DNA of 64,000 bases from Leeuwenhoekiella sp. MAR_2009_132 (GTDB taxonomy: Bacteria; Bacteroidota; Bacteroidia; Flavobacteriales; Flavobacteriaceae). The stretch covers positions 558,001 through 622,000 of the forward strand of contig NZ_JHZY01000002.1 of NCBI RefSeq assembly GCF_000687915.1. The letters run 5' to 3'. Position 1 is the stretch's first letter; each line of letters opens with the position of its first letter. Position numbers and translations under genes: made by a program. Positions 1 through 7,643 of the stretch are shown piece after piece. Below the pieces are notes generated by a model. It was given only the letters and a program-made list of their open reading frames with translations, was not told where the DNA came from and searched no databases.

Positions 1-1
1 A

Positions 2-613
2 CGACGCCAGGAGCTATTTAAAGAGGTCCTTGAGCAACGTACACGCTTTTTAACGGTTGCTATAGAAGATGTAGGGCATTTGCACAATACAAGTGCTGTG
101 ATGCGTAGTTGCGATGCATTTGGCGTTCAGGATGTACACGTGATAGAAGAACTTAAAGGTAAGCGTATAGATCGTGAGATTGCAATGGGAGCGCAGAAAT
201 GGACCAGTGTTTACAGATATGACAGCACAAAAGAAGCGCTTAGTAGTTTAAAAAATAAGGGTTACAAAATAGTAGCTACCACTCCGCATCATACCGCTCA
301 TAAATTAGAAGATTTTAAATTAGATCAACCTACTGTTTTATTCTTCGGAAGTGAAAAAGATGGCTTGACTGATACTGTTATCGATGCAGCAGATGAATAT
401 ATTTACATTCCCACGTTTGGTTTTACGCAAAGTTTGAATATCTCGGTTTGTGCTGCAATTTTACTTCAAGAATTAACTCAGCGTCTGCGCAATTCAGACT
501 TAGATTGGGCTTTAAAACCTTCAGACATTATACAAATAAAACAACTTTGGTTAGCTCGCAATCTTAAAAATTATGATGAACTTGTTAAGCGCTATAGTTC
601 TGAAATAAAATAA
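2..613 (+). CDS. TrmH/SpoU-family RNA 2'-O-methyltransferase (5' end cut by window)
   Basis: The reading frame is open from base 2, so the true start lies outside the window; a TTG at 80 is internal. The protein begins inside the SpoU fold: VAIEDVGHLHNTSAVMRSCD contains motif 1 (N-x-x-A-x-x-R-S-C-D), FFGSEKDGL is motif 2, and IPTFGFTQSLNISVCAAIL is motif 3, whose N and S help bind S-adenosylmethionine in the trefoil knot. The family methylates ribose 2'-OH groups, and the C-terminal basic region resembles TrmH, which modifies G18 of tRNA. About 203 residues are visible, near full length for TrmH. The choice of TrmH over an rRNA enzyme is inference. A strong hairpin terminator follows the stop. 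Confidence 0.88.
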   Translation, partial: RRQELFKEVLEQRTRFLTVAIEDVGHLHNTSAVMRSCDAFGVQDVHVIEELKGKRIDREIAMGAQKWTSVYRYDSTKEALSSLKNKGYKIVATTPHHTAHKLEDFKLDQPTVLFFGSEKDGLTDTVIDAADEYIYIPTFGFTQSLNISVCAAILLQELTQRLRNSDLDWALKPSDIIQIKQLWLARNLKNYDELVKRYSSEIK

Positions 614-614
614 G

Positions 615-650
615 AAAGCCTTCATACAATAAACTGTATGAAGGCTTTTA
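615..650 (+). terminator. Intrinsic terminator after the TrmH-like gene
   Basis: A perfect 14-bp inverted repeat (arms 615-628 and 635-648) with a 6-nt loop starts two bases after the TAA stop. A T-rich end follows on the plus strand and an A-rich side precedes it, so it may also serve the convergent gene ending at 688. Confidence 0.85.
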
Positions 651-687
651 TTAAGTTATAAAATAGCTATCTAAAATCTTTAATAGT

Positions 688-1473
688 TTACTTATCTCTA
701 TTAAGTACTTTATATTCTTCATAACAGCTGCTTAGTGCATCTAGTATTTGAAGATCATTTGCAGATTTGACAAAGCTTTGCGAGTAATCACAGCGTCCCA
801 ATATAGCTTCAATATCTTCTTTAGGAACCTGTAGTAATGCTGATAGCGTTTCTCGGTCAAATTTAGTAACCAGAAGATTTCTAATATTATCGTCTTCTTT
901 CATTTGTCTAAGCTTCCGCATTTGGGAACTCTTATTAGAAAATACTTTATTCAAAAAATCTGCCGGATTAAATATGGCACTTAATACTTTATTAATTGCA
1001 CCTGGTTGAGAATTCCCTGCTTCATAAGCAGTGTCTAAACCAGAGATACTGTAACGAACATTTTTATAAACAGGAACATTGCGCGCATCAATTTCAAGAT
1101 AACCCGTAAGTTCTATATTCTTAACAACAACTTCTTCGAGAGCAATTCCGGTTTCGGTCATCTTTACCTTAACATCACCAAAACGTTTCCAGTCATTGGT
1201 AACGCGTACCTGTAAGGTTTTGAATCCTAAAAATGAAAAAAACAGGGTATCTGTAGAAGATGCCCTGATTTTAAATGTTCCGTCTGTACCCGTTGTGGTA
1301 CCCTTTACGGTATTAAGGTTTATAATATTTACTCCTTCAAGTGCTTGATCTGTTGTGGCGTTAATTACAGTACCTTCTATGATACTATCTTCAGCCTCAT
1401 CTGTTTCTACTTGTTGTGCAAAAATGGCACCGGGTAAAACAACACACAGGAGTAGTATAAAAATCTTTTTCAT
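688..1473 (-). CDS. Secreted protein with carboxypeptidase-like regulatory domain
   Basis: A 261-residue protein with a clear signal peptide (MKKIFILLLCVVLPGAIFAQ, cut before QQ). Residues about 31-115 form a beta-sandwich of the CarboxypepD_reg-like type: IIEGTVINATTDQALEGVNI, then TDGTFKIRA and FSFLGFKTLQV, the pattern common at the N-terminus of Bacteroidota TonB receptors. Here it stands alone, followed by about 140 charged residues without a recognised domain. The location is probably periplasmic or outer-membrane facing. The function is unknown. The gene is monocistronic and convergent with the TrmH-like gene. Confidence 0.7.
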   Translation of the reverse strand: MKKIFILLLCVVLPGAIFAQQVETDEAEDSIIEGTVINATTDQALEGVNIINLNTVKGTTTGTDGTFKIRASSTDTLFFSFLGFKTLQVRVTNDWKRFGDVKVKMTETGIALEEVVVKNIELTGYLEIDARNVPVYKNVRYSISGLDTAYEAGNSQPGAINKVLSAIFNPADFLNKVFSNKSSQMRKLRQMKEDDNIRNLLVTKFDRETLSALLQVPKEDIEAILGRCDYSQSFVKSANDLQILDALSSCYEEYKVLNRDK

Positions 1474-1546
1474 ATAGTATTCAATTTAGAAAAAGAGACG
1501 ATAAAATCATACCAAACGTGACAATTCTTATAAAATTATTACGGTA

Positions 1547-3406
1547 TTAACGATCCCTTCTTCTTCTTTTTCCTGAAAACGGACTTTTATTTTCGCGTTC
1601 TCCTTCAGGTTTGCTTTTGCCTCTGCGTTCGCCGCCGCTACGTTCACTGCTGCTATTGCGATCTCTACCGCTTCCTCCACCAGAAGATCTGCGTTTTTTA
1701 AAACCACCATCACCGCCTGAATCATCTCTACGTCTTCCGCCGCCGCTACCACCACCAGATGGTCCGGTTCTGCGATCGTTACGTTTGCGTTTTCCGCCAC
1801 CGCCACCGCCGCCACCTCTGGTGTCTTTGGTGATTTCTACGTGTACCGAGCGTCCTTTAAGATTAAAGTCTTCAAACAAAGCTAAAATCGCTTCTTTGTG
1901 TTCGGTATCTGTATTAAAGAAAGAGAATGAATCTTTACAATCTACTTTATAAATACCTTCACCTAATCCTGTAAGATCTTTTAAGAAGTCTTTTAAACTC
2001 ATCCAGTCAAAACCATCACGTTGACCTATGTTGATAAAATAACGAGTAGACTCTCCAGAATCTTCTTTCATATCTGCAACCACTCCTGCATTAAGATCTT
2101 TTGTCTTTTTGTAGTAGTTAAAGAAACGTGTAAATTCTACCGAAAATACTTTCTTTATAAGCTCCTCACGGCTTAAACCTTCCAGAACTTCATTAATGCT
2201 AAAAAGATATGGATTGATTTCCTCGTTAATCGTGGTATTGCGAATATCATTTGCAAGGTGCATTAACTGTACTTCGCAAATTTCCATCCCTGTAGGAATA
2301 TCTTTTTGAATGAATTTTTTGTTGATTATCTTTTCTAGCGTTCTAACCTTACGTACTTCGCTTTTAGAAACAATAACCATAGAAATACCTGTTTTTCCGG
2401 CACGTCCTGTACGACCACTACGGTGCGTGTAAGTTTCGATTTCATCTGGTAATTGATAGTTGATTACGTGCGTAATATCGTCTACGTCAATACCACGTGC
2501 AGCAACATCTGTAGCAACAAGCATTTGTATTTGACGTGCTCTAAAGCTTTTCATAACCAGATCACGCTGATTTTGGCTTAGATCACCATGCAATGCAGAA
2601 GCATTATAACCATCTTCTATAAGTTGTTCTGCTACTTTTTGCGTGTCTCTCTTTGTTCTACAAAAAACAACCGAGAAAATATCTGGATTTGCATCAGCAA
2701 GACGTTTAAGTGCCTGGTAACGATCTCTAGAATTTACTAGGTAATACTCATGAGAAACATTTTCTGCTCCCATGTTTTTTGTTCCTACTGTAATTTCAAT
2801 AGGATTATTCATAAACTGCTTAGCAATACGAGCTACTTCTTTTGGCATTGTAGCCGAAAATAACCAGGTTTGCTTGTTCTTAGGTGTGTCTGCAAGAATA
2901 GTCGTTATATCCTCATAGAATCCCATATTAAGCATTTCATCAGCTTCATCTAGTATACAAAAATCAATACCACTAATGTCAACAAGATTACGACGCATCA
3001 TATCCTGCATACGACCCGGAGTAGCAACAATTATTTGAGCACCACGTGAAATTTGACGTGCCTGTTCCTGAATGTTAGCTCCACCATATACCGCAACTGT
3101 ATTTAAACCCTTAACGTATTTTGAGTAGCTTTTAAGTTCGTTTGTAATTTGTAGACACAGTTCACGAGTGGGAGAGATTATTAATCCCTGTGTTTTGCGA
3201 CTGGTTGCATCTACTTTTTGAATAAGCGGAAAACCAAATGCTGCCGTTTTACCTGTTCCTGTCTGGGCGAGTGCAACTACGTCTGTTGCCTCGCGTAATA
3301 GGACTGGGATGGCTTTTTCTTGCACTTCTGAAGGCTCTGTAAAACCCATATCGGTTACAGCTTGCAAGATGGCATCATTAAGTCCTAACGCTTTAAATGT
3401 ATTCAT
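1547..3406 (-). CDS. deaD: DEAD-box ATP-dependent RNA helicase with DbpA-like domain and Gly/Arg-rich tail
   Basis: A 619-residue helicase with all core motifs in order: Q motif around GFTEPSEVQEKAIP, motif I AQTGTGKTAA, Ia PTRELC, GG, VATPGR, DEAD, SAT, and motif VI HRSGRTGRAG. Residues about 470-550 match the RNA-binding DbpA/CsdA domain (RYFINIGQRDGFDWMSL). The last 75 residues are a low-complexity, strongly basic tail of Gly, Arg, Lys and Ser, expected to bind RNA non-specifically. The order matches DeaD/CsdA, which unwinds RNA in ribosome assembly and cold adaptation. The symbol is by architecture; other DEAD paralogues in the genome could share it. A TATCTTTG -7 element lies 42 bases upstream. 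Confidence 0.9.
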   Translation of the reverse strand: MNTFKALGLNDAILQAVTDMGFTEPSEVQEKAIPVLLREATDVVALAQTGTGKTAAFGFPLIQKVDATSRKTQGLIISPTRELCLQITNELKSYSKYVKGLNTVAVYGGANIQEQARQISRGAQIIVATPGRMQDMMRRNLVDISGIDFCILDEADEMLNMGFYEDITTILADTPKNKQTWLFSATMPKEVARIAKQFMNNPIEITVGTKNMGAENVSHEYYLVNSRDRYQALKRLADANPDIFSVVFCRTKRDTQKVAEQLIEDGYNASALHGDLSQNQRDLVMKSFRARQIQMLVATDVAARGIDVDDITHVINYQLPDEIETYTHRSGRTGRAGKTGISMVIVSKSEVRKVRTLEKIINKKFIQKDIPTGMEICEVQLMHLANDIRNTTINEEINPYLFSINEVLEGLSREELIKKVFSVEFTRFFNYYKKTKDLNAGVVADMKEDSGESTRYFINIGQRDGFDWMSLKDFLKDLTGLGEGIYKVDCKDSFSFFNTDTEHKEAILALFEDFNLKGRSVHVEITKDTRGGGGGGGGKRKRNDRRTGPSGGGSGGGRRRDDSGGDGGFKKRRSSGGGSGRDRNSSSERSGGERRGKSKPEGERENKSPFSGKRRRRDR

Positions 3407-3447
3407 ATAAAAAAATTATCTCAAATCAACGTCGATTTAAGAGGGTG

Positions 3448-3455
3448 CAAAGATA
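3448..3455 (-). promoter_or_regulatory. -7 promoter element (TATCTTTG) for the DEAD-box helicase
   Basis: On the minus strand the sequence reads TATCTTTG, an exact match to the Bacteroidota TAnnTTTG -7 element. It lies 42 bases before the helicase start. No clear TTG at -33 is seen. Confidence 0.55.
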
Positions 3456-3582
3456 ATGTTAATTAATGTAAGTATATGTAGAAGTGAATATTCATTTAGT
3501 TGACTTGATATCAACCTGTTGCGATAGTATTGATGTACTTAACTTACAAGTGTTAAAGTAAATTATTGAATATAAGCGCTAA

Positions 3583-4161
3583 TTATTGAGAATTTTGAAG
3601 TGAAATAATTAGTTTTTCTGTAGCTTTTCCGCGGTGTCCTATTTTGTTTTTTAATGAGAGTGGCATTTGAGCAAAGGTTTCCTGATGTCCTTCAGGTTTA
3701 AAAACCGGATCATAACCAAAACCTTCGGCGCCCATTCTTTCAGAAGTAATCTCACCTTTACAAATTCCTTCAAAACAAGTTGTTTGTTCACCAATAATTA
3801 AAGCAATTACAGTTTTAAAATGTGCTTTTCGGTTTTCTTTAGTTTTGAGTTCAATGAGCAGTTTATCAATATTGTCGTTAGCATCTTTTTGCTCACCGGC
3901 ATAACGCGCACTATAGACGCCGGGAGCATCATCTAAAGCTTCAACTTCTAAGCCAGTATCGTCTGCAAAGCAATCATAACCATATTTTTGTTTTACAAAT
4001 CTGGCTTTTAGTAAAGCATTGCCTGTTATGGTAGGTGCATCTTCAATTATATCTTCGGTACAACCTATATCTGTTAGGCTTTTAAGTTGAATTGAATCTG
4101 GCATTAATGCCTGTATTTCTCGAAGTTTATTAGGGTTATGTGTAGCAAAAACAAGAGTCAT
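3583..4161 (-). CDS. rdgB: Non-canonical purine NTP pyrophosphatase (RdgB/HAM1)
   Basis: This enzyme hydrolyses dITP, XTP and ITP to monophosphates, keeping deaminated purines out of nucleic acids. Visible signatures are LVFATHNPNKLREIQ at the N-terminus, FADDTGLEVEALDDAPGVYSARYAG in the centre, and GAEGFGYDPVF with FAQMPLSLKNKIGHRGKA at the end. The start is set at the ATG giving MTLVFATHNPNKL. The frame stays open another 32 codons upstream, but that extension has no family match. At 192 residues the size is typical. It is divergent from the VIT-family gene. Confidence 0.95.
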   Translation of the reverse strand: MTLVFATHNPNKLREIQALMPDSIQLKSLTDIGCTEDIIEDAPTITGNALLKARFVKQKYGYDCFADDTGLEVEALDDAPGVYSARYAGEQKDANDNIDKLLIELKTKENRKAHFKTVIALIIGEQTTCFEGICKGEITSERMGAEGFGYDPVFKPEGHQETFAQMPLSLKNKIGHRGKATEKLIISLQNSQ

Positions 4162-4291
4162 AAGAATAGAATTTAGGAGAAGCAATTTATCAAATCTGAA
4201 GCTAATCTTAACGAGTTTAGCAGCTATTTGGAAAGTATCTAAAAACAATTTATACACTGGTATACAGTAGGTATTGGTTTAATTTAGCAGG

Positions 4292-4981
4292 ATGCAAACT
4301 GAAGATCATTATGCACATCGCAGCGGCTGGTTACGTGCTGCAGTATTAGGTGCAAACGACGGAATTCTCTCTACAGCAAGTCTAATCATAGGGGTGGCTG
4401 CTGCGAGCACCACTCGCGAGCCTATTATTCTTGCCGGGGTTGCAGGTATTGTTGCCGGAGCCTTATCTATGGCAGCAGGTGAATATGTGTCGGTAAGTTC
4501 GCAAAGTGATATTGAAAAGGCCGATCTGGAACGTGAAAAAAACGAACTGGAAACGATGCCTAATGAAGAGTTACACGAATTAAAAAGAATCTACATCGCC
4601 CGCGGTCTCACAGAAGCTACAGCTCTTGAGGTTGCAAAACAATTAACGGCACACAATGCTCTTGAAGCACACGCCCGTGATGAATTAGGAATGCACGAGA
4701 TAACCCAGGCTAAACCGCTGCAAGCTGCATTTTCTAGCGGTGCTGCATTTACAGTAGGAGGTGGGCTACCCGTACTGGTTGCCTTTGTAGCGCCTGTTGC
4801 CTATATGGAATACATACAATATGCCTCTGCACTTCTTTTTTTAATTGTATTAGGAGCAGTTGCTGCAAAAACAGGAGGTTCGAGTATGCTTGCGGCTATC
4901 TTGAGAATCACGTTGTGGGGTACTCTGGCAATGGTAGCTACAGCACTTATAGGCTATCTATTTAATACAACGCTTATATAA
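4292..4981 (+). CDS. VIT/CCC1-family iron/manganese transporter
   Basis: A 229-residue membrane protein opening with HRSGWLRAAVLGANDGILST, the hallmark of VIT1/CCC1 (DUF125) transporters, followed by SLIIGVAAA and a helix containing GALSMAAGEYVSVSSQSD. The charged central part (EREKNELETMPNEELHELKR and following) corresponds to the metal-binding domain between the second and third helices. Three more hydrophobic helices follow. Relatives move Fe2+ or Mn2+ out of the cytoplasm. The next gene downstream is a siderophore receptor on the same strand, so iron is the likely substrate, though this is inference from context. Confidence 0.9.
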   Translation: MQTEDHYAHRSGWLRAAVLGANDGILSTASLIIGVAAASTTREPIILAGVAGIVAGALSMAAGEYVSVSSQSDIEKADLEREKNELETMPNEELHELKRIYIARGLTEATALEVAKQLTAHNALEAHARDELGMHEITQAKPLQAAFSSGAAFTVGGGLPVLVAFVAPVAYMEYIQYASALLFLIVLGAVAAKTGGSSMLAAILRITLWGTLAMVATALIGYLFNTTLI

Positions 4982-5122
4982 TTTTATTCTCACCAAAATC
5001 TTCTATAAACTTTTAGAATATTTATTACATATACCTTTAAAATTCAATTATTTTTTATTTATAAAAGACTGATTTTTATCGAAATAAATATGCTCAATAA
5101 TTTAATTCTATCCTATTAAGCA

Positions 5123-5137
5123 TATTTAGTCTAAATA
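5123..5137. promoter_or_regulatory. Perfect TATTTAG-T-CTAAATA dyad, candidate metal-repressor operator
   Basis: A 15-bp sequence with perfect 7-bp arms and a single central base lies 63 bases before the TonB receptor start. It is nested within a second inverted pair, TTAAGCA (5116-5122) and TGCTTAA (5142-5148). The TTAG...CTAA core recalls boxes bound by DtxR/IdeR/MntR-type repressors. That the regulator is of this type is inference. Confidence 0.5.
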
Positions 5138-5200
5138 AGCTTGCTTAAATTCATTTCTAGTTTTAGCTTCGCGCATTATTTTTAATTAATCTAAACAAAG

Positions 5201-7573
5201 ATGAAATTGAAGTTTCAGTTTTTAATAAGTATTTTATTCATGTCTTGCTGTATATGGGCTCAGGACGGAAAATTATCTGGGCAAATCAAATCCCCAAACA
5301 ACACAGTTGTTGATGGAGTCACCATTACAATTGATGATACAAACAAATATGCAATTACAAATGAGGAAGGTTTTTATGTAATTGAGAATTTAAAGCCCGG
5401 AAAATATGTTTTAAGAATTTCTCATTTAGGATTTCAGCCGGCACAAGTATCGGCAATTATTAGTGCAGGAGAAACGACTCAGATTCCTGTAATACAATTA
5501 AAAGAAGCAAACAATCAACTAAATGAAGTTATCGTTTCCGGAAGTTTATTTAACAAAACTCCCAATGCTGCTAAAGCGGGTATACGACCTTTAGATTTGC
5601 CACAAAGTGCTGCGGTTATTTCGCAACAAACCTTAGAAAACCAACAAGTTAATTCCTTAACCGATATTTTGAAGAATGCAAATGGGGTTTACATCATGGG
5701 GAATACAGGTGGTTATCAAGAAGAGATTGCTTCACGCGGTTATAGTTTAGGAAGCAGCAATACATTTAAAAACGGAGTGCGTTATTTTAATGGAATGAAG
5801 TTGGAGACCAGCGGTATTGAGCAGGCAGAAATTTTAAAAGGAAGCGCCGCTATTCTTTTTGGTAATGTTGAAGCCGGGGGTATTTTAAATTTAATTACTA
5901 AAAAGCCGCGTTTTGATTTTGGAGGAAAGGTAGATCTTACTTTTGGCAGCTTCAACCTTGTTAAGCCCACATTTGATATTTACGGAGCATTAAATGATTC
6001 TGAAACGGTTGCTTTTAGATTAAACGGCTCATATGCTTCTGCAGATAGTTTTAGAAAATTTGTTTCTTCAGATACCTATTATTTCAATCCTTCATTATTA
6101 TTTAAACTAGGAGATAAGACTAATCTTTTAATTGAGGCAGACTATACAAATGATTCGCGCACACCAGATTTTGGGGCAGGGATAATAAATTATCAGTTAG
6201 TAGATCTTCCCAGAGATCAATTTGTTGGAGTTAAGTGGGGATATTTTGATTCTGAACAGGTTTCTGTTACGGCAACTTTAAATCATCAATTTTCAGATAA
6301 TTGGGGCTTGACCTATATAAATTCGTTTCGTCATTACAATACTAATTTATTTTCGAATACCAGACCCAATACTTCAGGAGGTACGGTGCAGGAAAATGGA
6401 GATTGGCAGCGCAATCTTCAGAAGAGAGATACTCGTGATAACTACAACATCAATCAGCTTGATTTAAAAGGTTTATTCAATACCGGTTTCTTAAAACATC
6501 AGTTTTTAATAGGTGCAGATGTTGAGAATTATAAAACAAAAGACACGCGTTACAACTCCTTTTCAGATCAGGATAATGGCGAAAACTTCTACGATGTGAT
6601 CAATATTTTTAATCCTGATTATGCAAATTTTAGAAATGATATTCCAGATCTTGATCAAAGCAGACTTACCACAACTCCGGTTTCACGATTTGGTATCTAT
6701 ATTCAGGATTTGATCGCTGTTAATGATTATGTAAAAGTATTAGCCGGTGTGCGCTATACCTATCAGGATACAGAAAGTGAGATTACAAATTACCCGAGTG
6801 GGAACACAACAGTAACTAATTTGTATGACGATGCTTTTACGCCAAGATTTGGTTTAATTCTTCAACCTACACGACACAACTCGATCTTTGCGAGTTATGC
6901 AAACTCTTTTGAGACCAATACAGGTCTTGATATTAATGGAGAGGCTTTAGAACCCTCAATTATAGACCAGTATGAAGTAGGTGTTAAAAATGAATTCTTC
7001 GGAAGCAAATTACTTCTGAATATCACCGGTTACATTATTAAAAACAGTAATCTGGCACAAACGTCTTTGACAGATAATAACGTGCAGGAACTTGCCGGTG
7101 CTACTGAAAGTAAAGGTGTTGAAGTTGATATTACAGCATATCCTACTAAAGGTTTACGTCTTATGGCAGGTTATAGTTTTAACGAGATGAAGTATACTGA
7201 ATCTAATATCTATGTCGTAGGAAGTTTATTTAGATACATTCCTAAAAATACAGCTAACTTAAGTGCTAATTACACAATAGGCAGTGGTTCTTTACATGGC
7301 TTAAATCTAGGAGTTGTAAGTTCGTACTTCGGAACTCGTTTTGCAGGAAGGTCTTTTCAAACTACAAATCCAGATAGTGGAAGACAGCTCATACCACTTT
7401 CAGATTATTTTCAGTTAGATGCAACTTTAGCATATACCTTTAGCAACAATATTAGCATACGCGCTAAACTTGCAAACATTACAGACGAATTAAATTATAA
7501 TGTACATGATGACAATAGTATTAATCCTATTGCACCTAGAAACTATAGCGTTTCAATAGGTTATAGTTTTTAA
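5201..7573 (+). CDS. TonB-dependent siderophore receptor with carboxypeptidase-like N-terminal domain
   Basis: A 790-residue outer-membrane receptor. After a signal peptide ending at IWAQ come a carboxypeptidase-regulatory-like domain (LSGQIKSPNNTVVDGVTI to about residue 105) and a plug domain (LPQSAAVISQQTLENQQV to GNVEAGGILNLITKKP). A 22-strand-type barrel follows and ends in YSVSIGYSF with the terminal aromatic residue. The plug motifs GSAAILFGNVEAGGILNLITK and the internal SRGYS fit the ferric-siderophore class (FhuA/FoxA-like). It imports an iron-siderophore complex using TonB energy. Neighbours are the VIT transporter upstream and a dyad at 5123 that could give iron repression. The ligand cannot be told from sequence. 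Confidence 0.92.
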   Translation: MKLKFQFLISILFMSCCIWAQDGKLSGQIKSPNNTVVDGVTITIDDTNKYAITNEEGFYVIENLKPGKYVLRISHLGFQPAQVSAIISAGETTQIPVIQLKEANNQLNEVIVSGSLFNKTPNAAKAGIRPLDLPQSAAVISQQTLENQQVNSLTDILKNANGVYIMGNTGGYQEEIASRGYSLGSSNTFKNGVRYFNGMKLETSGIEQAEILKGSAAILFGNVEAGGILNLITKKPRFDFGGKVDLTFGSFNLVKPTFDIYGALNDSETVAFRLNGSYASADSFRKFVSSDTYYFNPSLLFKLGDKTNLLIEADYTNDSRTPDFGAGIINYQLVDLPRDQFVGVKWGYFDSEQVSVTATLNHQFSDNWGLTYINSFRHYNTNLFSNTRPNTSGGTVQENGDWQRNLQKRDTRDNYNINQLDLKGLFNTGFLKHQFLIGADVENYKTKDTRYNSFSDQDNGENFYDVINIFNPDYANFRNDIPDLDQSRLTTTPVSRFGIYIQDLIAVNDYVKVLAGVRYTYQDTESEITNYPSGNTTVTNLYDDAFTPRFGLILQPTRHNSIFASYANSFETNTGLDINGEALEPSIIDQYEVGVKNEFFGSKLLLNITGYIIKNSNLAQTSLTDNNVQELAGATESKGVEVDITAYPTKGLRLMAGYSFNEMKYTESNIYVVGSLFRYIPKNTANLSANYTIGSGSLHGLNLGVVSSYFGTRFAGRSFQTTNPDSGRQLIPLSDYFQLDATLAYTFSNNISIRAKLANITDELNYNVHDDNSINPIAPRNYSVSIGYSF

Positions 7574-7594
7574 TATTCATCAATTGAATTGCAT

Positions 7595-7627
7595 AAAAAA
7601 GAGACCTCATTTGGGGTCTCTTTTTTT
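7595..7627. terminator. Bidirectional intrinsic terminator
   Basis: GAGACC (7601-7606) pairs with GGTCTC (7615-7620), flanked by A6 and T7 tracts. It lies between the convergent receptor and molybdenum hydroxylase genes and can end both transcripts. Confidence 0.85.
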
Positions 7628-7643
7628 ATAAGTTTCATTAAAA

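Noticed and set aside
1528..1952. Overlapping open frames on both strands across the helicase tail (1528-1815 minus, 1611-1952 plus)
   Set aside because: They are shadows of the low-complexity Gly/Arg/Ser codons of the helicase C-terminus; the proteins are monotonous runs of Ala/Val or Leu/Pro and match nothing.
4162..4257. N-terminal extension of the RdgB frame
   Set aside because: The extra 32 residues have no family match, whereas MTLVFATHNPNKL is the standard start.
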